DNA of 64,000 nucleotides from Actinomycetospora sp. NBRC 106375 (GTDB lineage: Bacteria; Actinomycetota; Actinomycetes; Mycobacteriales; Pseudonocardiaceae), in contig NZ_BSTS01000001.1 of assembly GCF_030269665.1 (NCBI RefSeq), forward strand, positions 620,001 through 684,000, read 5' to 3'. Below, piece after piece: positions 7,694 through 15,762 of this stretch; the first letter of the stretch is position 1, and every line of letters starts with the position of its first letter. A program made the translations under genes and the position numbers. Under the pieces are notes generated by a model. It saw nothing but the letters and a program-made list of their open reading frames with translations, searched no databases and was not told the DNA's origin.

Positions 7694-9844
7694 ATGACGG
7701 TGACCGCCCGTCCGGAACCGACCGAGGCCGGGGACGACCCCCGCGGGCGCGCGGCGGTGACGGTCACGCGCGCGCTGGCGACGGCGCGGCGCCGGCCCGT
7801 CACCGCGGTGACGGTGCTGCTGCTCCTCGTCGCGGGGTGCGTGACCGGCGGCTTCTGGAGCCCGCTCGCCGACCGCCCCTGGGCCTCCGGGCTCGCGACC
7901 GGGGTCCCGGCGCTCGCCGCGGGGCACTGGTGGACGCCGCTGTCGGCGGGCCTCGTCGGCGCGCACCCGGCGGGTGCGCTGGTCGGGCTCGTCCTCGCCG
8001 CGGTCGGGCTCGGCTGGGCCGAGGGGCGGATCGGGTCCCGGCGGACGCTGGCCGTGCTCGTGATCGCCCAGCTCGCCGGCCTCCTCGTCGCGGTCGGCCT
8101 CGTCGCCGCCCTCGCCGCCACCGGCTGGGCCTGGGCCGTCGCGCTGGCCGGCGCCCTGACCGGCGGGATCACCACCGGCATGCTCGCCGTCCTGGCCGTC
8201 GCGTCGGCCACGCTCGCCGCGCCGTGGCGGCTGCGGCTGCGCCTCGTGCTCGTCGGCGTCGTGGCCGTCGGGCTGCTCTTCCTCGGCAGCCTCGCCGACA
8301 CCGCCCATGCGCTCGTGCTCGTCGTGGCGCTCCCGCTCGGCCGGCGCGTCGCGGGCGCCGGCCCTGCCCCCACGGGCCGCCCGGGCCGCCGCGAATTCCG
8401 CCTGGTCGCCGCGGCCGGCCTCGTCGTCATCGCCGTCATCCGGGTGCTGACGCTCCTGGTGCCGGTCGTCGGGCCGCTGGGCGACACGGCGTCCGACTCG
8501 ACGGTCGTCGAGACCCTCGTGTCCGTCGTGATCTCGCTGCTGCTCGCCGAGGGCCTGCGCCGCGGGCGCCGGCCGGCGTGGGTCGTCGGTCTCGTCCTCG
8601 GCGTGTTCTACCTGCTGCTCGGCCTGCTGGTGATCGTCGCGGTGGCGTACGCGCAGGCCACGGGCCAGTCCGACCAGATCGAGCTCGTCGGCCTCGCGGT
8701 CTTCGTGCCGAACGCCGTGCTGTGGTCGGCGCTGCTCGTGTGGCTCGTGGTCGGCCGGCACGCGTTCGCCGTCCCGTCCCGCCGGCGGCTGCGGCGCCGG
8801 GCGCGGGGTTCCGCCGCGACCGGACCCGAGGTCGCCCGGGCGGCGCTGCACCGGTACGGCGGCTCGACCATCTCGTGGATGGCGACGTGGCCGGAGAACC
8901 GGTACCTCGAGCACGCCGACGGCGTGACCGCCTACCGGGTGCACGCGGGCGTGGCGGTGGCCCTGGGCGACCCGATCGTGGCGCCGGCGGAGCGCACCGC
9001 CGCGCTCGGGGACTTCCGCGCGCTGGCCGAGCGCTCCGGGTGGGTGCCGTGCCTCTTCTCCACCACCGAGGCGCTCGCCGACGACTCCCGCGCCGCGGGC
9101 TGGCGCGCGCTGCAGGTCGCCGAGGACACCCTCATCGACCTCGAGGGTCTCGAGTTCAAGGGCAAGCCCTGGCAGAACGTGCGCAGCGCGTTCAACCGGG
9201 CGGGCAAGGCGGGGATCGAGCACCGGATGGTGCACCTCGCCGAGGAGCCCCGCTCCGTCGTCGCCCAGGTCCGCGCGATCTCCGAGGAGTGGGTGGGCGA
9301 CAAGGGCCTGCCGGAGATGGGCTTCACGCTCGGCGGCGTCGAGGAGGCGCTCGACCCGGAGGTGCGCACCGGCCTCGCCGTCGACGCGGAGGGCACCGTG
9401 CACGGCGTCACCTCATGGCTGCCGGTGTACGGGGCAGATGACGTCGTCGTCGGCTGGACCCTGGACGTCATGCGACGGCGCCAGGACGGCTTCCGCGCCG
9501 TCGTCGAGTACCTCATCGCCTCGGCGTGCCTGACCTTCCAGGCCGAGGGCGCCTCGTACCTCTCGCTCTCCGGCGCCCCGCTGGCCCGCACCGGGGACTC
9601 GGACGACGGAGTCGAGGGCGAGCACGTCCTGGACCGCGTCCTGGACCGCATGGGCGAGCTGCTCGAGCCCTACTACGGCTTCCGGTCGCTGCACACGTTC
9701 AAGGCCAAGTTCCAGCCGCGCTACGCGCCGATGTTCCTGGTCTACCGCGACGAGGCCGACCTGCCCCGCGTCGGCGTCGGGATCGGGCGCGCCTACCTGC
9801 CCGACGCCCGTGTGCGCGATCTCGTGGCGCTGGTGCGGAGCTAG
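7694..9844 (+). CDS. MprF-like protein: rhomboid-like membrane domain plus DUF2156 aminoacyl-lipid transferase domain
   Basis: A 716-residue protein. Residues 30-220 form about six TM helices resembling a rhomboid fold (GHWWTPLSAGLVG motif) but with GGITTG where the catalytic Gly-x-Ser-Gly would be, so it is probably not a protease. Further TM helices lie at about residues 235-360. The C-terminal 330 residues are a DUF2156 (LPG synthase C) dual-GNAT domain, with YGGSTISWMATWPENRY at its start and FKAKFQPRYAPMFLVY at its end. MprF-type proteins transfer an amino acid from tRNA to phosphatidylglycerol and flip the product, lowering surface charge and giving cationic peptide resistance. The amino acid used here cannot be told. 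The gene has its own upstream region, divergent from the CDF unit. Confidence 0.85.
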   Translation: MTVTARPEPTEAGDDPRGRAAVTVTRALATARRRPVTAVTVLLLLVAGCVTGGFWSPLADRPWASGLATGVPALAAGHWWTPLSAGLVGAHPAGALVGLVLAAVGLGWAEGRIGSRRTLAVLVIAQLAGLLVAVGLVAALAATGWAWAVALAGALTGGITTGMLAVLAVASATLAAPWRLRLRLVLVGVVAVGLLFLGSLADTAHALVLVVALPLGRRVAGAGPAPTGRPGRREFRLVAAAGLVVIAVIRVLTLLVPVVGPLGDTASDSTVVETLVSVVISLLLAEGLRRGRRPAWVVGLVLGVFYLLLGLLVIVAVAYAQATGQSDQIELVGLAVFVPNAVLWSALLVWLVVGRHAFAVPSRRRLRRRARGSAATGPEVARAALHRYGGSTISWMATWPENRYLEHADGVTAYRVHAGVAVALGDPIVAPAERTAALGDFRALAERSGWVPCLFSTTEALADDSRAAGWRALQVAEDTLIDLEGLEFKGKPWQNVRSAFNRAGKAGIEHRMVHLAEEPRSVVAQVRAISEEWVGDKGLPEMGFTLGGVEEALDPEVRTGLAVDAEGTVHGVTSWLPVYGADDVVVGWTLDVMRRRQDGFRAVVEYLIASACLTFQAEGASYLSLSGAPLARTGDSDDGVEGEHVLDRVLDRMGELLEPYYGFRSLHTFKAKFQPRYAPMFLVYRDEADLPRVGVGIGRAYLPDARVRDLVALVRS

Positions 9845-9854
9845 GCTCGTGCGC

Positions 9855-10082
9855 ATGGCCGACGACGAGACCCTGTCGAGGATCCACTCCCTCGTGGACG
9901 AGGAGCACCAGCTGCGGGCGCACGGCGAGGCGATCGACGACGACGACCGCGCGCGCCTGGAGCAGATCCAGCGCCAGCTCGACCAGTGCTGGGACGTGCT
10001 GCGGCGCCACCGCGCCGGCCGCGACTTCGGCGGCGACCCGGGTGAGGCGACCGAGAAGCAGGTGCACGACTACCTGCAGTAG
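9855..10082 (+). CDS. DUF2630 family protein
   Basis: A 75-residue cytoplasmic protein starting MADDETLSRIHSLVDEEHQL and containing LDQCWDVLRRHRAGRDFG, the pattern of the small actinobacterial DUF2630 family. It is predicted to be two helices. The ATG at 9855 lies 10 nt after the stop of the MprF-like gene, so it may be co-transcribed. The C-terminal stop is one base from the stop of the convergent SnoaL-like gene. Function is unknown. Confidence 0.8.
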   Translation: MADDETLSRIHSLVDEEHQLRAHGEAIDDDDRARLEQIQRQLDQCWDVLRRHRAGRDFGGDPGEATEKQVHDYLQ

Positions 10083-10083
10083 G

Positions 10084-10467
10084 TCAGCGGAAGGGCGCCT
10101 CGAGGTCCAGGGTCGCCGCCATCCGCACCACCACCCCGTCCCGGACGGTGAACACGTCGGCGACGTCGACGGCGTTCGCCGTGCCGTCGAGCAGCGTGCC
10201 CTCGACGTGGTGGATCACCACGACGTCGCCGCCGGCGACGCTCGCCCGGCGCTGCGAACGCATCTCCCGCCAGCTCTCCCGGGAGGCGCGCAGGTACTCC
10301 GCCACCGCCGCCGGCCCGCGCCGCTCCCCGCCCATCGGGAACTCGTCGGGCTCGATCCACACGATCTCGGGGTGCATGTGGGCCACCGCGGCGTCGATGT
10401 CGCCCCGTTCCCAGGCCGCGTAGGCCCCCAGCACCAGCGCCACGTCGTCCTCGCCCGCCGTCGTCAT
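10084..10467 (-). CDS. SnoaL-like (NTF2-fold) protein
   Basis: A 127-residue protein with the cone-shaped NTF2/SnoaL fold pattern: an N-terminal helix pair (VLGAYAAWERGDIDAAVAHM), then HPEIVWIEPDEFPMGGERRG, and alternating strands ending DVFTVRDGVVVRMAATLD. Members include polyketide cyclases, isomerases and ligand-binding proteins of unknown function. No catalytic His/Asp pair can be assigned with confidence. A 30-bp element shared with another NTF2-fold gene lies 65 nt upstream (10533-10562). The gene converges on DUF2630. Confidence 0.8.
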   Translation of the reverse strand: MTTAGEDDVALVLGAYAAWERGDIDAAVAHMHPEIVWIEPDEFPMGGERRGPAAVAEYLRASRESWREMRSQRRASVAGGDVVVIHHVEGTLLDGTANAVDVADVFTVRDGVVVRMAATLDLEAPFR

Positions 10468-10532
10468 ACCCCGGGACGCTAGGGGCGCTCCGCCGCGGCC
10501 CGCGCCGGTGTTCGCGCAGGGCAGAGCGCTGC

Positions 10533-10562
10533 TGACACTCCGGGAGATCGTCGTGGAGAGCC
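10533..10562. promoter_or_regulatory. Shared 30-bp element, copy A
   Basis: TGACACTC + CGGGAGATCG + TCG + TGGAGAGCC. A near-identical sequence occurs at 58328-58358 (27 of 31 aligned positions match, with one 1-base gap). Each copy is 62-66 bp upstream of a gene for an NTF2-fold protein, in opposite relative orientation, and it has partial dyad symmetry (CTC/CCGG/GAG and CTC...GAG). A regulator-binding site is the simplest reading. Copy A ends exactly at the stop codon of the amidase gene. Confidence 0.5.
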
Positions 10563-12116
10563 TCAGCCGGCGGCCACCGCGCCCGCCGCGACCGGCGGCG
10601 ACGGGAAGCCACCGACCGCCTGCTCGAAGTGGTGGGCGACGCGCAGGCAGGTGAGGTCGTCGAAGTGCCGGCCGACGATCATCATCCCGACCGGGAGCCC
10701 GTCGACCGGGGACGCCGGGACCGAGGTCGCGGGGTGGCCGGTGACGTCGGTGGGCGCGGTGTTCACGATCATCTCGAGCGCCCGGGCCACGCTCTCCTCC
10801 ACCGGCGCGTCGTCCGCGATGATCGCCGAGGGGACGATCGGCACCGTCGGCATGACCAGCACGTCGTACTGCGCGAGCGCCGCGTCGTACCCCGCGCGGG
10901 CGGCCGGGACGAGGTTGCGGGCCATCGCGTAGTGCCGGCCGTGCTCGCGCGCGAGCGTGTGGCGCCCCGCCATCGCGATCATCTTCACGGTGTCGGAGAA
11001 CAGGTGGCCGCGCTCGGCGCGCAGGCGGCCGTAGTGCGCGATCAGCTCCGGGTCGTAGAGCCCGTCCCAGTTCAGCCCGTAGCCGTTGCCCTCGATCATC
11101 TGGGCGACGACGCCGTCGGTCGCGACGACGCTCCACACCGCGAGCGCGTCCCGGTGCCAGGGCACCGAGACCTCCTCGACGGCGAGGCCGGCGCCCGCGA
11201 GCACGTCGACCGCTGCGCGCACGCTCGCGTCGACGCCGGGCTGCGAGAGCCCGGCGTGCCCGAAGCCCTCGGTGACGACGCCGACCCGCAGGCCCTCGGC
11301 GCCGCGCCCGATCCCGGCGAGGTAGTCGACCGGCTCGATCACGTCGGGCTGGCGCGGGTCGTGGCCGTCGGGGCCGGCCATGATCCCCAGGCAGAGCGCC
11401 GCGTCGGAGACCGTGCGGGTCATCGGGCCGAGGTGGTCGATCGTCGCCTCGATGGGGAAGGCGCCGGTGTAGGGCACGAGCCCGTAGGTGGGCTTGTGGC
11501 CGACGATCCCGCTCATCGCGGCGGGCATGCGCACCGAGCCGCCCTGGTCGCCGCCGGTGGCGACGTCGACCTCGCCCGCGGCGAGCAGCGCGGCGCTCCC
11601 GCTGGACGAGCCGCCGGTGATGCGGGTCGGGTCCCAGGGGTTGCGCACCGGTCCGGACACCGAGGTGTGGCTCGAGCCCGAGAAGCACAGGTCCTCGCAC
11701 ACGGACTTGCCGGTGACCGTCGCGCCCGCGTCGAGCAGGCGCGTCACCACGGTCGCGTCGCGGGCGGGGACGAAGCCGTCGACCAGGTGGGAGCCGTTGG
11801 CCATCGGCACGCCGGCGACGGCGGTGTTGTCCTTCACCGCCATCGTGCGCCCGGCGAGCGGGCCCTCGGCCGCGCCCTCGACACGGCAGCGGACGTACCA
11901 GGCGCCCCACCGGTTCTCGCCCTCGGCGGGCCACGACCACGGGCGGTCCGGGGCGGCGGGTGCGTGCTCGGCCCAGAGCTGCTCGACCCGGTCGTAGGCC
12001 CCGAGCGACCCCGCGACCAGCGGGCCGTAGGCCGCGAGCGCGGCGGCGTCGAGGCCGAGGCGGTCGCGCTCGGCGAGGGCGGCGAGCTCTGCGGGCGTGG
12101 GTGGCGTGACGGGCAC
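10563..12116 (-). CDS. Amidase (amidase-signature family), nitrile-pathway type
   Basis: A 517-residue enzyme with the complete Ser-cisSer-Lys triad: Lys95 (AVKDN), the GGSSSGSAALLAAG block with the cis-Ser at about 171, and nucleophile Ser194 in GGDQGGSVRMPAA. The segments GHKPTYGLVPYTGAFPIEAT and TDVTGHPATSVPA closely resemble the enantioselective amidases of Rhodococcus that follow nitrile hydratase. It should hydrolyse carboxamides to acids and ammonia. No nitrile hydratase gene is in this window, so the natural substrate may be another amide. The GTG start follows a GAGGAG ribosome-binding site. It runs in the same direction as the SnoaL gene, about 95 nt upstream of it. Confidence 0.9.
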   Translation of the reverse strand: MPVTPPTPAELAALAERDRLGLDAAALAAYGPLVAGSLGAYDRVEQLWAEHAPAAPDRPWSWPAEGENRWGAWYVRCRVEGAAEGPLAGRTMAVKDNTAVAGVPMANGSHLVDGFVPARDATVVTRLLDAGATVTGKSVCEDLCFSGSSHTSVSGPVRNPWDPTRITGGSSSGSAALLAAGEVDVATGGDQGGSVRMPAAMSGIVGHKPTYGLVPYTGAFPIEATIDHLGPMTRTVSDAALCLGIMAGPDGHDPRQPDVIEPVDYLAGIGRGAEGLRVGVVTEGFGHAGLSQPGVDASVRAAVDVLAGAGLAVEEVSVPWHRDALAVWSVVATDGVVAQMIEGNGYGLNWDGLYDPELIAHYGRLRAERGHLFSDTVKMIAMAGRHTLAREHGRHYAMARNLVPAARAGYDAALAQYDVLVMPTVPIVPSAIIADDAPVEESVARALEMIVNTAPTDVTGHPATSVPASPVDGLPVGMMIVGRHFDDLTCLRVAHHFEQAVGGFPSPPVAAGAVAAG

Positions 12117-12209
12117 GGCGTCTCCTCGGTGTCTCGCGGACCGCGGGCGGGACGCCTCACGGTAGGGAGCACGGCGGCCCCGTGGGTCACGAGCGGGTGA
12201 CGGTGGCGG

Positions 12210-13907
12210 TCAGCCGGACGCCCGTCGGGCCCGTTCGGTCGACGACGCCAGCCGCGCAGGTCGCACCGGGTGACGTGCGGGCGCCGCGGGCTCGTCCAGG
12301 AGGTCCAGACCCGGCTGGTCGGGCTCGGTGCCCCACGCCGACTCGGGGACCTCGGCCGCGGCGACGTCCGTGTCCGGTGGCGGCGGGCGCCGCACGAGCC
12401 AGGCGGACGTCACCGCCCCGACGACCGACAGGACGGTCACCGCCAGGAAGGCCACGGCGTAGCCCTGGTCCGAGGCGTGGCGGGCGGCGTCGAGGTACTC
12501 GGCGACCCGCGGATCGAAGGTGCGGGGCACCAGTCCCGTCTGCTGCGCGTCGGCCAGCGCGTCACGGAGCTCGCTCCCGGTCTCGGCCGTCAGGGGCGGG
12601 AGCCCTCGGGCCGCGACCCCGTCGGTGAGCGACGAGAGATAGGTCAGGTGGAACACGGCGTAGAGGAGGGCGATCCCGACCGCGCCGCCGCCCTGCTCCG
12701 CCGTGGCGGACACCCCGGAGGCCTGCCCGTGGTCGCGCTCGGGCACCGTGTCGAGGCTGACCGGGTCGTTGACGGTGAGCACGACAGCGAGCCCGACGCC
12801 GTAGACCACGAGACCCGGCAACAACCACCAGAAGTCGTTGGTCGAGATGCCGAGCGCGAGCAGCACCCCGGAGACGGCCAGCAGCACGAAGCCCACGACC
12901 AGGGGCGGGCGGCCGCCGGCCTTGTCGTACCAGCCGCCCACCAGCGGGGCGATCACGACCATGGGCACGGTGGTCGACAGCAGGGCGAGCCCGGCCAGCG
13001 CGGGATCCATCTCGAGGTTGAGCACGAGCACGAGCGGCAGGATCAGCCCGAGACCCATCTCGGCCATCCCGGCCAGCCCCTGGGAGATCGTCGCCCCGCG
13101 GTAGTCGGCGCTCGTGGACAGCAGGCGCAGGTCGAGCAGCGGGTCGGCGATGCGCCGCTCCCGCCGGACGAAGAGCACGGCCGCGACGACGGCGACGACC
13201 AGGGAGACGACCACGTCCGGGGCGGTCCAGCCGTCGGTCGTCGTCTGGGCGAGGCCGAACACGAGCCCGACGAGCACCAGTCCGAGGAGCGCGGCGCCGG
13301 GCAGGTCGACGTGCTGGCCCTTCTGGCGCGGCCCGTCCGCCGGGACGGACCGCAGGGTCGCCCACAACGTCACGACGAGCAGCGGCAGGTTGATCAGCAG
13401 GACCGCGCGCCAGCTGATCGCCGAGGTCAGCACGCCGCCGATGGTCGGGCCGAGCGCGCCCGCGGTCGCCGCGATCCCGCCCATGAGCCCGAGGGCCCGG
13501 CCGCGCTCCCGGGCGTCGAACGTGCTCGACAGGATCGCGACGGTCGCCGGCAGCATCAGCGCGCCGCCCGCGCCCTGGCAGACCCGTGCCGCGAGCAGGA
13601 CCGGGAAGTCCGGGGCCGCGCCGCCGACCGCCGAGGCCCCGGCGAAGACGACGGAGCCGAGGAGGAACACGCGGCGGCGCCCGAGGAGGTCGCCGAGACG
13701 TCCGCCGAGCACCAGCAGGCCCGCCAGGGGCAGCAGGCTGGCGGTGAGCACCCACTGCACGAGCAGCGAGCTCACGCGGAAGTCCTGGGCGATGTCGGGC
13801 AGTGCCAGGGGCACCGCCGTCTGGTCCACGAGGATCATCGCGTTGGCGAGGGTCATCGCGGCGAGGACCGTGCGCTGCGCCGCACGACCCGTCGTCGACG
13901 TGGTCAT
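12210..13907 (-). CDS. MFS exporter, DHA2 (14-TM, EmrB/QacA) family
   Basis: A 565-residue transporter with 14 predicted TM helices. Family motifs are visible: DQTAVPLALPDIAQDF in TM1, GGRLGDLLGRRRVFLLGSVV between TM2 and TM3 (motif A) and RVCQGAGGALMLPATVA (motif B). DHA2 members export drugs, dyes or secreted metabolites by proton antiport. The start was set at the ATG 13907 (MTTSTTGRA); an in-frame GTG at 13925 would add six residues, and neither has a clear ribosome-binding site. No regulator of the usual TetR or MarR type is adjacent, so the substrate is unknown. The last 45 residues are a Pro/Ala-rich cytoplasmic tail. Confidence 0.9.
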   Translation of the reverse strand: MTTSTTGRAAQRTVLAAMTLANAMILVDQTAVPLALPDIAQDFRVSSLLVQWVLTASLLPLAGLLVLGGRLGDLLGRRRVFLLGSVVFAGASAVGGAAPDFPVLLAARVCQGAGGALMLPATVAILSSTFDARERGRALGLMGGIAATAGALGPTIGGVLTSAISWRAVLLINLPLLVVTLWATLRSVPADGPRQKGQHVDLPGAALLGLVLVGLVFGLAQTTTDGWTAPDVVVSLVVAVVAAVLFVRRERRIADPLLDLRLLSTSADYRGATISQGLAGMAEMGLGLILPLVLVLNLEMDPALAGLALLSTTVPMVVIAPLVGGWYDKAGGRPPLVVGFVLLAVSGVLLALGISTNDFWWLLPGLVVYGVGLAVVLTVNDPVSLDTVPERDHGQASGVSATAEQGGGAVGIALLYAVFHLTYLSSLTDGVAARGLPPLTAETGSELRDALADAQQTGLVPRTFDPRVAEYLDAARHASDQGYAVAFLAVTVLSVVGAVTSAWLVRRPPPPDTDVAAAEVPESAWGTEPDQPGLDLLDEPAAPARHPVRPARLASSTERARRASG

Positions 13908-13947
13908 GGGGCGAGCGTCGTCCACCGCCGCGGGGCGGACAAGACCG

Positions 13948-14616
13948 TCATCGCCCCGTCGTGCGGTTCAGCCGGCGGTCGACCACGGGGCCGAGGAGCC
14001 GCTCGAGGGGGTTCGTCGCGAGGAGCAGCAGCAGCGGCCAGTAGCCCCACTGGGGCGCCACCAGCGTCACGAGGAAGACCACGAGGAACAGCGAGGCCGT
14101 GCTGCCGGTGGCGATGTGGCGCGGCGCGGCGGGATCCGCGTCGGTGCGCGACCGCCGGACCATCACGGTCATGACCGAGAGCAGCGCGCTGCTGACGAAC
14201 AGCGTCAGCACGTAGAACCGCAGCGTGAACGGGTCGTCCTCGAACGCCCCGACCATCTCGGTGGGGAACGGCAGCACCACGATCGTGAACAGCCAGGCCG
14301 TGTTGACCCACACGAGGCGCGAGCTGACCCGCTCGGCGGCGTTGAACACCCGGTGGTGCGCGGCCCAGAACCGCCCGATGACGACGAAGCTCAGGACGAA
14401 GCTGCCGATCGGCGCGAGGTTCTCGGTGATCACGCTCAGGCCCGACCGCCCCGCCTCGCCCGCCTCGGGGACGAGCTCGGCCAGCGGGAGGATCAGCAGC
14501 GTCAGGGCGATCGCGACGACGCCGTCGCTGAAGGCCAGCAGCCGTTCGGGGCCGAGCCAGCCGACGTCGTCGGGACGGTCCGGGCCGGTCGTGGGGCCGG
14601 TCGCGGGGTCGCTCAT
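13948..14616 (-). CDS. TMEM175-like potassium channel family membrane protein (DUF1211)
   Basis: A 222-residue protein with six hydrophobic segments. It begins with the family signature RLLAFSDGVVAIALTLLIL in TM1, where Phe-Ser-Asp lines the pore in bacterial TMEM175 channels, and has the conserved FWAAHHRVF segment in the third helix. Bacterial members form tetrameric, K+-selective, non-canonical channels; activity here is inferred. The ATG shares one base with the stop of the upstream histidine phosphatase gene (TGATG), which indicates coupling. Confidence 0.85.
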   Translation of the reverse strand: MSDPATGPTTGPDRPDDVGWLGPERLLAFSDGVVAIALTLLILPLAELVPEAGEAGRSGLSVITENLAPIGSFVLSFVVIGRFWAAHHRVFNAAERVSSRLVWVNTAWLFTIVVLPFPTEMVGAFEDDPFTLRFYVLTLFVSSALLSVMTVMVRRSRTDADPAAPRHIATGSTASLFLVVFLVTLVAPQWGYWPLLLLLATNPLERLLGPVVDRRLNRTTGR

Positions 14617-15242
14617 CAGAGGATCTCCGCGACGTGCTGGGTCTCGTTGACCGCGCTGACCCGGCGGGTCCCCGACCGCGAGACCAGCACTCGCGTCACC
14701 GAGGTGTGGTGCAGGGGGAACACCAGCGGGCGGTCGATCCCGAGGATCCCCGTGACGTAGGTGTTGATCACCCCGGCGTGGCACACGACGACGGCGGTCG
14801 CCCGCGGGTCCTGGCGGGCCGCCACCGCGTCGAGGGCGGCGGCGACCCGCGCCGCGAAGGCGGCCCCGTCGACGTAGGAGGGGTAGACCCCGGCGCGGAT
14901 GCTGCGCCAGTCCTCGTCGGCCTCGTCACGCAGGTGCACCGGGCGGTAGCTCGCCCGGCCGCGGTCGAACTCGCAGAGGTCCTCGACCGCGGCCGGCTCG
15001 GCCACGCCGAGCAGGCGCACCGCCGGGGCCGCCGTCTCCTTCGCCCGTCGCATGGTCGAGGTGACGACCTCGGTGACGTCCGCCCGCTCGGGCGCGGCCG
15101 CGAGCCAGGTGGCGAACCGGTCGGCCTGCTCGTGTCCGCGGTCCGAGAGCCCCGGGTCGGCGCCGACACCCTCATCGGGGGCGCCGGGCTCCACGGTGGC
15201 CGCGAGGGGCTCGCCGTGGCGGACCAGCAGCAGCTGCGTCAC
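14616..15242 (-). CDS. Histidine phosphatase (phosphoglycerate mutase-like) family protein
   Basis: A 208-residue protein starting MTQLLLVRHGEP; the RHG motif supplies the catalytic phospho-accepting His10. A second catalytic His is in VVVCHAGVIN near residue 155 and the conserved Glu/Asp region is FDRGRASYRP. Such proteins dephosphorylate sugar phosphates, nucleotides or acyl phosphates; the substrate is not evident. The GTG start overlaps the HIT gene stop by 4 bases, and its own stop shares a base with the TMEM175-like start, making a three-gene coupled unit. Confidence 0.85.
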   Translation of the reverse strand: MTQLLLVRHGEPLAATVEPGAPDEGVGADPGLSDRGHEQADRFATWLAAAPERADVTEVVTSTMRRAKETAAPAVRLLGVAEPAAVEDLCEFDRGRASYRPVHLRDEADEDWRSIRAGVYPSYVDGAAFAARVAAALDAVAARQDPRATAVVVCHAGVINTYVTGILGIDRPLVFPLHHTSVTRVLVSRSGTRRVSAVNETQHVAEIL

Positions 15243-15667
15243 GCGTCCGGGACCGCGGACCCGTGGCCCGCGGCGCGCAGCCCGGCGCGGATCGACTCCG
15301 CGTGCCGGTCCATCTCCCCCGCGTCCGGGTCGCTGTCGGCCTGCGAGAAGTCGAACGCCTCGAGGCCCCACGCCGGGTGGACGTGAACGTGGAGGTGCGG
15401 GACCTCGAACCCGGCGATCATCAGCGCCACGCGCGGCGGGGAGAAGGTGTCCCGGATCACCGACCCGATCGCCTTCGCGACCGTGAGGACGTGGTCGAAG
15501 AGACCGTCCGGGGCGTCGAGCCACTGGTCGACCTCCTCCCGGGGGACGACCAGCACGTGGCCGGGCCCCAAGGGGTTGATCGACAGGAACGCCACCACCT
15601 GGTCGTCCGACCAGACGAAGCGCCCCGGCAGCTCGCCGTTGATGATCTTGGTGAAGACCGTGGCCAC
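15239..15667 (-). CDS. HIT family nucleotide hydrolase
   Basis: A 142-residue protein of the histidine triad superfamily, with the active-site signature HLHVHVHPAWG near residue 95 and the typical start VATVFTKIINGELPGRFVW. HIT proteins hydrolyse nucleoside phosphoramidates or dinucleoside polyphosphates through a nucleotidylated His. The GTG at 15667 was preferred because it gives the normal HIT N-terminus (TVFTKII); extension upstream to 15745 adds non-conserved sequence. It is the first gene of the HIT-phosphatase-channel unit and is divergent from glgX. Confidence 0.9.
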   Translation of the reverse strand: MATVFTKIINGELPGRFVWSDDQVVAFLSINPLGPGHVLVVPREEVDQWLDAPDGLFDHVLTVAKAIGSVIRDTFSPPRVALMIAGFEVPHLHVHVHPAWGLEAFDFSQADSDPDAGEMDRHAESIRAGLRAAGHGSAVPDA

Positions 15668-15762
15668 GGCGGCGATCGTAACGGCGCCCGTATCCTCGCC
15701 GTGCCGGTCGGGCACCCCCGCCCGTGTCCACCGACGGTCTCCCACTCCCCGGAGGAAGCTCG

